Shown: positions 58,948 through 64,000 of the stretch, piece by piece | Layout of the letters: the number at the start of each line of letters is the position of its first letter | Numbering within the stretch: the first letter of the stretch is position 1 | Assembly: GCA_934448295.1 (NCBI GenBank) | Contig: CAKSEY010000017.1 | Location: 12,612-76,611, forward strand | Direction: 5' to 3' | Length of the DNA: 64,000 bases | DNA from: an uncultured Oscillospiraceae bacterium | GTDB taxonomy: Bacteria > Bacillota > Clostridia > Oscillospirales > Ruminococcaceae | Translations under genes and position numbers: made by a program | Notes under the pieces: model-generated | Database searches by the model: none | What the model was told of the DNA's origin: nothing | The model's input: only the letters and a program-made list of their open reading frames with translations

Positions 58948-60111
58948 TTATGCAGTTTTCATGACGAGCGCCGCCATCTTCTGCGCGTTCTCGACCTTCG
59001 CGTCAAGCTCCATCCAGCCTACTGCGCCGATAGCGTGCTGCGTTGCGTACTTCTCCATCAGGAGTTCAAGTGAGAAGCCCTCGGAGGTCTTGATCGCCAG
59101 ACCGGAGAAATCGCCGTAGTAAACCGGGGTTTTCCCCGCCGCAATGCTGTCCACCGCGTCGGAAATGTACACGGGTCTGCCGAACAACGTGTAACCCCAC
59201 TTGGTGGTGGCGTCCTTGTTGAGCAGATAGTTGCCCTCGCCGTCCTTGAGCTTGCGGATTGCGGAGCGCGCGTTCTTGCTCATTATCCATACGCAGTTCG
59301 GCTGGAATACGTCAGGTACCATGTCCTGAACATCGATAAGCTCGTCCGCTGTGATAACGGTAGAAGCCGCCGTGGTGACCTTCTGGGTGATGCCTGAAAG
59401 TCCGCTGATCTTATCGGAAGTACCCTTGATAAGCTCCCTGTCTGTCCACAGCGCGAACTTCTCCGCAATCTTGCCGACCACATAGTCAACGATAGGGAAG
59501 TTGCTGTTGTTGATAAGAGATTTTGAAATCTTGGACAGCGCGCCTACAAGATAGTGGCTGAGCGAAATGCTCTTGAACTGACCGGCAGAGCTTTCAAGCT
59601 CGCTGAACTCCTCGGCATACGCAACGGTGATCGCGTTGGTGCTTTCATCGTAGTACGGAATTGTCAGAGTTCCGCCGATGTTGTAATGCGTCGCAAGGCT
59701 GAACAGCGGAGATATCTCCTTCACCTTGTCAATGATCTTGTTTGCAATGGTAGTCGGAAGAACTGCGCCGTTCGCCGCGGTCGTCCAGTTAACAGCGGAA
59801 CGCAGTTCCATCTTGGCAGTGCCGCCAGAGCGCAGGAACTGTTCAAATGAGCGCGTCTCCGCCTCGGCGTCCTCCTTTGCGCTATCGTCAGAACCGCCCA
59901 CCGGCTTGAAGCCCTCAACGGAACGCTGCTCCTGAATAGCGTTGATGGTGGCGGTCAGGCTCTCGACCTGCGCCTTTTCCTTGTCGTACTCCGCGAGCTC
60001 CTCGTCAGTGAAGGCGCGGGTCTCCTCGCCCTCATCCAGCTTTGCAAGCATTCCTTTCATCTTCTCGATGTGTTCGGAGCGCTGCTCCAGCAGTTTCTTT
60101 AACTTGTGCAT
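58948..60111 (-). CDS. Major capsid protein (HK97 fold)
   Basis: 387 residues. Residues 1-110 form the coiled-coil delta domain removed by the protease (LLEQRSEHIEKMKGMLAKLD). The HK97 shell follows: AVLPTTIANKIIDKVKEISP, SSAGQFKSISLSHYLVGAL, NCVWIMSKNARSAIRKLKDG and ATKWGYTLFGRPVYISD. Strong match to phage major capsid proteins. Confidence 0.94.
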   Translation of the reverse strand: MHKLKKLLEQRSEHIEKMKGMLAKLDEGEETRAFTDEELAEYDKEKAQVESLTATINAIQEQRSVEGFKPVGGSDDSAKEDAEAETRSFEQFLRSGGTAKMELRSAVNWTTAANGAVLPTTIANKIIDKVKEISPLFSLATHYNIGGTLTIPYYDESTNAITVAYAEEFSELESSAGQFKSISLSHYLVGALSKISKSLINNSNFPIVDYVVGKIAEKFALWTDRELIKGTSDKISGLSGITQKVTTAASTVITADELIDVQDMVPDVFQPNCVWIMSKNARSAIRKLKDGEGNYLLNKDATTKWGYTLFGRPVYISDAVDSIAAGKTPVYYGDFSGLAIKTSEGFSLELLMEKYATQHAIGAVGWMELDAKVENAQKMAALVMKTA

Positions 60112-60142
60112 ATTATCCTCCTGTAAAATAAAAAAAGGCGCG

Positions 60143-60733
60143 TCAGAGCATTGAAAGAAGCTCTAATTCGTGCCTTGCCTTTTCTGTTTTCGCCGTGTTG
60201 TCGTGTACTTCCGGAGCCTTGCCCGGGTCGTCAGCGGAGCGCGTTTCGGTTTCAGAAATATCCTCCCCGCGAAGCTCCACAGAGGTGCCAATGTACGCCG
60301 GAGTAACCGACAGCACCGAAACCTCCTTTAAGTCGAAATCGTCCAGCGTGCGGCGCTGTAAGCCCTCCCCGGAATCCTCCCAGCGGTCCTTTGCGTTCGT
60401 GAACCCGAACGACCACCCCCGGAGCTCCCCGCGCTTAGCCGCCGAAATGACCTCGCTGTCAGTAATGACCGCTTCGGCTTTCAGCCCGATGTTGTCCTCC
60501 GAGAGCTTCAGTGAGCCGTCAGCGGTGCCGCCGATATCCCGGGAATGGTTGTACATCAGGCGTATCTCCGGAGCGCGTTCCAGCGCCCGCCCGAACGCTC
60601 CCGCGCTTATCTTCTCCGTGAAATCCGACCTGGCTTTTCCGCACATTCGTGCCGGAAGCCTGCGGCTCTCACGTTCGACCGCGTTGACGTACCCGCTGAT
60701 GTGCAGAGCGTTCCCCCGTATTTCAAGCTGCAT
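60143..60733 (-). CDS. Prohead protease (HK97 family, U35)
   Basis: 196 residues. ISGYVNAVERESRRLPA, FTEKISAGAFGRAL, RLMYNHSRDIGGTADGSLKL (catalytic His) and GWSFGFTNAKDRWED (catalytic Ser region) are the U35 signature. It processes the capsid scaffold and possibly other head proteins. Ribosome site GAAAGGAGGTGATA. Confidence 0.92.
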   Translation of the reverse strand: MQLEIRGNALHISGYVNAVERESRRLPARMCGKARSDFTEKISAGAFGRALERAPEIRLMYNHSRDIGGTADGSLKLSEDNIGLKAEAVITDSEVISAAKRGELRGWSFGFTNAKDRWEDSGEGLQRRTLDDFDLKEVSVLSVTPAYIGTSVELRGEDISETETRSADDPGKAPEVHDNTAKTEKARHELELLSML

Positions 60734-60760
60734 TCTATCACCTCCTTTCGGTGCCGGATA

Positions 60761-60791
60761 TAAAAAACGCCATGCTTATGCACAGCGCTGA
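60761..60791 (-). terminator. Terminator of the cargo/immunity unit
   Basis: Minus-strand stem CGCTGTGC/GCATGGCG followed by six T residues, upstream of the protease gene. Confidence 0.82.
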
Positions 60792-60796
60792 GATTG

Positions 60797-60985
60797 TTAA
60801 TCGGCTGCTTCAATGTCGCCGCTTTCCAACCATTTGACCACATCAGTAACAGATGCGTTTTTAGGCTTGTCGTGGAGCTCCACAAGATATATCGGCACGT
60901 CTTTTCCGCCGTTATCATCTATTTCAACGATACTTGCAAGTTCTCCGGTCGCCTTGATCTTTACCGTATCATATAATTTCAGCAT
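60797..60985 (-). CDS. Small DUF4926-like protein, candidate immunity protein
   Basis: 62 residues: MLKLYDTVKIKATGELASIV then IDDNGGKDVPIYLVELHD, an SH3-like barrel as in DUF4926, a small family that often sits beside DUF6883 genes. Directly downstream of the DUF6883-like cargo protein (11 bp). Acidic. Likely cognate immunity protein. Confidence 0.62.
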   Translation of the reverse strand: MLKLYDTVKIKATGELASIVEIDDNGGKDVPIYLVELHDKPKNASVTDVVKWLESGDIEAAD

Positions 60986-60996
60986 TGTATCACCTT

Positions 60997-61377
60997 CTAT
61001 TTATCAGGATATGCGGTTATGAAACGCGGTATTTTCGAACCCTCATCGCGCTGCCATGCGGTCAGGACCATAGCCTTCCGGTTGATTCCCAGCGGCATTG
61101 TGACTTCATAAGCTGTAACCGTATGCCCGTATCGGTTTTCGATCCGGCTGACAGCAGGCGCTGTTTTAAGCTCTTTGCGGATATCGCTTTCTAACCTGCG
61201 AAAATTTCTCATGTTGTATCCAAGGGAATTGAAGAATTTTGCCTTACCCGGGGATTTGCTAGGATTAAGGAGATAGTTTTTCAGCTTATTTCTGGCAATT
61301 TCAGCGTGCTTTCCATTCGGAAGCGGTTTCCCATTTGGAAGTGGCTTTGCACCTGAACTCGCCCCTCTTCCACCCAT
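60997..61377 (-). CDS. MGGRG-tagged cargo protein 4 with DUF6883-like domain
   Basis: 126 residues. Tag MGGRGASSGAKPLPNGKPLP with a short internal repeat (PLPNGK twice). The domain (about 28-126) reads KLKNYLLNPSKSPGKAKFFN, then SLGYNMRNFRRLESDIRKEL and, at the end, MVLTAWQRDEGSKIPRFITA. This follows the DUF6883 pattern (Y-L-L-[ND]-P ... K-A-x-F-F ... G-[YF] ... R-x-[IV]-T-A-Y-P). It has its own promoter, then a small partner gene and a terminator. Confidence 0.72.
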   Translation of the reverse strand: MGGRGASSGAKPLPNGKPLPNGKHAEIARNKLKNYLLNPSKSPGKAKFFNSLGYNMRNFRRLESDIRKELKTAPAVSRIENRYGHTVTAYEVTMPLGINRKAMVLTAWQRDEGSKIPRFITAYPDK

Positions 61378-61395
61378 AATTCCTTACACCTCCGA

Positions 61396-61424
61396 TTATA
61401 TCACATTCAGTCCTGAAAATCAAG
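61396..61424 (-). promoter_or_regulatory. Sigma-A promoter of the DUF6883-like unit
   Basis: Minus strand TTGATT, 17 bp, TATAAT, about 12 nt before the transcript start and close to the CGGAGG ribosome site. Confidence 0.8.
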
Positions 61425-61441
61425 CCCGAAAACGGCGCAGT

Positions 61442-61642
61442 TTACCGCTTGTTTTCCGCTTCGGAATAGAAATATTCGATATAGCTTATCTCAGACGTTG
61501 CGATAGAGACGAGTGTTTTCCCATCATTGTCTAAATGCATGAATTCACCTACCTGCCGAAAAACAATAGTGCCATCTACGTTGAGTTTTATGTTTGTACC
61601 ATCTTTGAGGTGCACTATAGTCGCATTAAGTTTCTTTTCCAT
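61442..61642 (-). CDS. Small hypothetical phage protein
   Basis: 66 residues: NATIVHLKDGTNIKLNVDGT, then strand-rich sequence ending EYFYSEAENKR. Predicted beta-sandwich. It follows the small terminase immediately behind TAGGAGG. Function unknown. Confidence 0.65.
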   Translation of the reverse strand: MEKKLNATIVHLKDGTNIKLNVDGTIVFRQVGEFMHLDNDGKTLVSIATSEISYIEYFYSEAENKR

Positions 61643-62176
61643 TCAGTTACCTCCTAAAATAGCCGCCAGCGGATTCTCTTTCTTCTCGGCGTTGCCCTTG
61701 GGAATAGCCCGGAGCGCCGCCGCTACGGTCATGCCGTTCTCTTTTTCAAGGTCGAGCATCATCTTACGCTTCTGCATGACCTTGTCGTCCAGCTTGTTGA
61801 CCTGCGCCAAAAGCGCGGTATACTGCTTCATGAACGCTGTATCGTCCTCAATCTCGCCGGAATCGTAGCGCTGCTCCAGCCTGTCCATAAGCTGACGGAG
61901 CCGTTCTGTTTCCCGCTGGCACCTGTCCACCTCAGAGAACAGCTCGCAGTATCGGTTGACTATCGCGAAATACAGCGCGTCGTCCTTGCCCACAGCCTTC
62001 ATCAGCGCAGATACCCGCTTGTACTCAGCGTGGGCTATCGGGTCAGCCCTGACGTTCGCACGCTCAAAGCCTTTCTTGCCGGAAAGCATATCCTGCTCAG
62101 CCTGCTGCCGGGATTCCTTTTCGGCTTTCGTGCGGTGCCCGGCAACCGCCGCCACTGATTTGCTTCCTCTTGGCAT
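61643..62176 (-). CDS. Phage terminase small subunit (P27 family)
   Basis: 177 residues. N-terminal RTKAEKESRQQAEQDMLSGK, central AEYKRVSALMKAVGKDDALY and long helical C-terminus, the P27-type pattern. Recognises the packaging site. The expected neighbour, the large terminase, is at 52041. Confidence 0.82.
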   Translation of the reverse strand: MPRGSKSVAAVAGHRTKAEKESRQQAEQDMLSGKKGFERANVRADPIAHAEYKRVSALMKAVGKDDALYFAIVNRYCELFSEVDRCQRETERLRQLMDRLEQRYDSGEIEDDTAFMKQYTALLAQVNKLDDKVMQKRKMMLDLEKENGMTVAAALRAIPKGNAEKKENPLAAILGGN

Positions 62177-62239
62177 TTCTGCGCCTCCTCGGGGTCAAAA
62201 ATTATATCGGGAATATTTTGTTTGCGGTGGGTCGCGTCG

Positions 62240-62283
62240 ATGTCATCTATGACCTACTAAAAATGTCATACCCCAGGGGGGGA
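62240..62283. other. Possible packaging (cos) region
   Basis: Short non-coding interval between the HNH gene and the small terminase. Contains ATGTCAT followed by the palindromic run CCCCAGGGGGG. In cos-type phages with an HNH gene before terS the cohesive-end site lies here. Confidence 0.35.
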
Positions 62284-62637
62284 CTATTTCGGGACGAACT
62301 CCGATCCGGCAAGTTTGCGTAAATCCGCAGCCTTGATAGCTCCGCGCTCCGCCTGTTCATGGTGGAACCTGCACAGCGTGATGAGATTATCCTCGTCCAG
62401 CCGCCTGTCGAAATCGACTGCAAGCGGCGTGATGTGGTGCACCGACAAATTAGACGTGCAGACTTTCCCGCCAGCATAGCAGACCCGGCAGCAGTGATAA
62501 TCCCTGACGAGAATAGCTGCGGATTTCCTGCGCCAGACCTGTGTATTTCGGAATCGGTCAGCCCTTGAATCGCGCGTGAACACCGGCTTGCAGCGCCCCT
62601 CGTGTATTTTGTGGCATATCGTGCAGTAGCGTTTCAT
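62284..62637 (-). CDS. Phage HNH endonuclease
   Basis: 117 residues from ATG 62637, with CGGAGGTG upstream. Zinc Cys pairs in CTICHKIHEGRC and CCRVCYAGGKVC, and the HNH core NLSVHHITPLAVDFDRRLDE followed by DNLITLCRFHHEQAE. Works with terminase in DNA packaging in HK97-like phages. An extra Cys pair at the N-terminus is typical. Confidence 0.9.
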   Translation of the reverse strand: MKRYCTICHKIHEGRCKPVFTRDSRADRFRNTQVWRRKSAAILVRDYHCCRVCYAGGKVCTSNLSVHHITPLAVDFDRRLDEDNLITLCRFHHEQAERGAIKAADLRKLAGSEFVPK

Positions 62638-62654
62638 CCGCACCTCCGGAATGA

Positions 62655-62682
62655 AAAGAGCGCCCATTTCTGAGCGCTCTCT
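62655..62682 (-). terminator. Terminator between the ArpU-like gene and HNH
   Basis: Minus-strand stem AGAGCGC/GCGCTCT followed by TTTTC. Confidence 0.8.
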
Positions 62683-62726
62683 GATAATACCATTATAGCA
62701 CAGACAGTTGTGACATTTGTGACAAA

Positions 62727-63119
62727 TTACAAGGCACGCATAAATCGTGAATAAATCTGCCTAACATTTTCCTCACTGTTGTCTCCGCCCACCTCATAAG
62801 CGATACGCCGCCAGCCGTAAAGGCTCACGCAGCGGTAGTAGACTATCTGCCGCGTCAGGCTGTCGGGAATGCCGTAGATGAACGCCACGGCTTCGTCCCG
62901 GCGCTGTTGGATCTCCTCGCGCTTGGCTTCGATAAGGTTTTCCAGGTCAACGCGCTTCTCGGCCAGGTCGCCCACCTTGTCGGATGTCCCGGAACCGTGC
63001 CCGGTATCCGGCTGCGGTGAACGCACCAGCGAACGGCAGCGGAGCCGTTCGAGCTCCTGCTCCCACATTCGCAGCTCCCGGCTGAGGTGGTATATCTGCT
63101 CAAGGTCTTTACGGGTCAT
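62727..63119 (-). CDS. ArpU/DUF1492-like phage late regulator
   Basis: 130 residues. N-terminal coiled helix, C-terminal sigma-70 region-4-like helix-turn-helix: PDSLTRQIVYYRCVSLYGWR then IAYEVGGDNSEENVRQIYSR. Likely activates late transcription; it is placed just before the packaging genes. Confidence 0.8.
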   Translation of the reverse strand: MTRKDLEQIYHLSRELRMWEQELERLRCRSLVRSPQPDTGHGSGTSDKVGDLAEKRVDLENLIEAKREEIQQRRDEAVAFIYGIPDSLTRQIVYYRCVSLYGWRRIAYEVGGDNSEENVRQIYSRFMRAL

Positions 63120-63322
63120 TCTGTATCAACCCTCCTGTTCCATTTGTTTGCGGCTTCCTGCATGGTCTCGCTTGCGCTCTGCTGCTTGATTTCGTGTGCA
63201 CACTTGAATGGTTCACTGTGTGAAACATAATAGCTCACGAAGCCGGTTTCCAGGCTTTCCAAGCGCATCATAATTACTTCGCTCCCGCAGAACGGGCAGG
63301 GCTTCAGCTTGATTCCAGACAT
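63116..63322 (-). CDS. Lar-like restriction alleviation protein
   Basis: 68 residues from ATG 63322, with GGAGGGGTG upstream. MSGIKLKPCPFCGSEVIMMR at the start with the CxxC ribbon, a second Cys in FKCAHEI, and a C-terminal ASETMQEAANKWNRRVDTE, as in Lar/DUF proteins (final A-x-x-x-W-N-x-R). May blunt host restriction; the family assignment is by motif only. Confidence 0.75.
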   Translation of the reverse strand: MSGIKLKPCPFCGSEVIMMRLESLETGFVSYYVSHSEPFKCAHEIKQQSASETMQEAANKWNRRVDTE

Positions 63323-63324
63323 CT

Positions 63325-63588
63325 TTACACCCCTCCGCCTACCTGTAAGGGCGCCTTTATTTTTGAGGATAACGGCATAAGTATGCCAAGCACCGTTTTC
63401 CTTGCGTCCGGGTTTCCGCATTCAATGCAAAACGGAATGTCATAGATGTGTATTTTGTTGTTTCCCTGCACGTCTGCGCAGGTATGTTCAAGCATGGCGT
63501 TAAGCGTGTTTCTCTGCTCAACACTAAGCTCAATTCCTGCTCTCTTTTCAAATTCCGTGATTGATAAATCACCTAAATAAATTGCCAT
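63325..63588 (-). CDS. Hypothetical phage protein
   Basis: 87 residues, MAIYLGDLSITEFEKRAGIE then a Cys pair FCIECGNPDARKTVLGILM. Strong AAAGGGG ribosome site. No family recognised. Confidence 0.6.
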   Translation of the reverse strand: MAIYLGDLSITEFEKRAGIELSVEQRNTLNAMLEHTCADVQGNNKIHIYDIPFCIECGNPDARKTVLGILMPLSSKIKAPLQVGGGV

Positions 63589-63616
63589 AATTGGTTAACC
63601 CCTTTCGTTATTCGTA

Positions 63617-63919
63617 TCAACCGTCCATCTTAGCGCCGCAGTTCGGGCAGTAGCGGAAATGGTCTGCGTGTGACGGGTCTGACCAGTAAGCTGAGCACAC
63701 CGAACACCTCATGTGTATATAGCCAGTTTCAGAATCGGGTTCCTTAAACCTGATCCAACGCCCATGCACCACCGGCGCCCATGCTTCAAGCAGCTTCGCC
63801 TGATTGTTGACCAGCTCCTGCTTTACTGCAAGATTCCGCTCCAGAATCCGTATCTGGTGGAAAAGTTCAGCTTTTGTCCAGCTTTTCAGCGTGCGGTCTG
63901 CGTAAATGTATTTACTCAT
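63617..63919 (-). CDS. Zinc-ribbon phage protein
   Basis: 100 residues. N-terminal helical part, then WAPVVHGRWIRFKEPD and the ribbon CSVCSAYWS ... YCPNCGAKMDG, a common early-phage zinc-ribbon form. Overlaps the YopX-like stop by 8 bp. Confidence 0.72.
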   Translation of the reverse strand: MSKYIYADRTLKSWTKAELFHQIRILERNLAVKQELVNNQAKLLEAWAPVVHGRWIRFKEPDSETGYIHMRCSVCSAYWSDPSHADHFRYCPNCGAKMDG

Positions 63920-64000
63920 TTCTGCTCACCTCCAGCAGTTCCGGGTTGTCGTAGATGTTGCCGATTACCTCGCAATCCCCGCTGTATAGGTTATCGAAAC
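63912..64000 (-). CDS. YopX-like phage protein, C-terminal end
   Basis: The last 28 codons of a gene running off the right edge: YSGDCEVIGNIYDNPELLEV is the typical C-terminus of YopX family proteins. Partial because of the window limit. Confidence 0.7.
   Translation of the reverse strand, partial: FDNLYSGDCEVIGNIYDNPELLEVSRNE

Larger units (their letters stand above)
38071..64000. mobile_element. Prophage segment (siphovirus-like, HK97-type head), right end outside the window
   Basis: Nearly 26 kb of phage genes on the minus strand from a YopX-type early gene to holin and amidase, beginning beside tRNA-Gly. Head, connector, tail tube, tape measure, portal, terminase, holin and endolysin genes are all present and open, so the late region appears intact. 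Integrase, repressor and replication genes are not in view. Several inserted cargo units with their own promoters and terminators interrupt the late region. Confidence 0.93.

Overview
The window is chromosome of a spore-forming, low-to-mid GC Firmicute, most like the Oscillospiraceae/Ruminococcus group. The basis is the spoIIAA-spoIIAB-sigF operon, spoIIR, hprK, rapZ, consensus sigma-A promoters and GGAGG ribosome sites. About 37.9 kb is chromosomal; from the tRNA-Gly at 37997 to the right edge it is one large prophage segment whose genes are almost all on the minus strand. Layout, left to right. 1-2.5 kb: 5' part of hisS, a GNAT acetyltransferase, lgt and a small membrane protein. 2.58-10.87 kb: an eight-gene minus-strand operon from one consensus promoter, encoding a Ser/Thr kinase, a coiled-coil protein, a zinc-ribbon/FHA protein, a radical-SAM-like 4Fe-4S protein, a small protein, a leucine-rich-repeat protein, a Clp-like AAA+ ATPase and a PP2C phosphatase. 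Most of its genes overlap or nearly touch, and it looks like a phospho-signalling module driving an AAA+ machine. 11-23.6 kb: an ArsB/NhaD-type transporter with a cytidylate-kinase-like protein, two alpha/beta hydrolases, a GNAT enzyme, enolase, trpS, a hybrid histidine kinase, and a divergent LysR/MATE pair. 23.6-27.7 kb: a three-gene operon of a membrane-anchored TIR protein, a DHH phosphoesterase and a RyR-like protein, which resembles an immune or nucleotide-signalling cassette. 27.7-37.9 kb: rapZ, murB, a ROK glucokinase, a MITE-like repeat, hprK, a lipoprotein, spoIIR, an HD protein, the spoIIA operon and a cation/proton antiporter behind a structured leader. The prophage runs leftward from early/late regulatory genes (YopX end, ArpU-like, HNH, small terminase) through protease, capsid, connectors, tail tube, large terminase, tape measure, portal, distal tail, holin and amidase. 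Integrase and repressor must lie beyond the right edge. The structural order is unusual: the large terminase and portal sit far from the small terminase and capsid genes. The late region is interrupted by self-contained cargo units. Four proteins share the N-terminal tag MGGRG[AS]SSG but differ behind it; one is paired with a small immunity-like protein. Two related ones each have a sigma-A promoter in their 3' end that would drive a compact structured RNA ending in nearly the same terminator. A further island between large terminase and tape measure holds a membrane HIRAN-BRCT protein, a lipoprotein, a ribbon-helix-helix regulator, a plus-strand small RNA and a Bro-type antirepressor. The strongest candidates for undescribed systems are the tagged proteins with their RNAs, the TIR-DHH-RyR operon, and the kinase-FHA-AAA+ operon. 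Family names are from recognised sequence motifs; no database search was possible.
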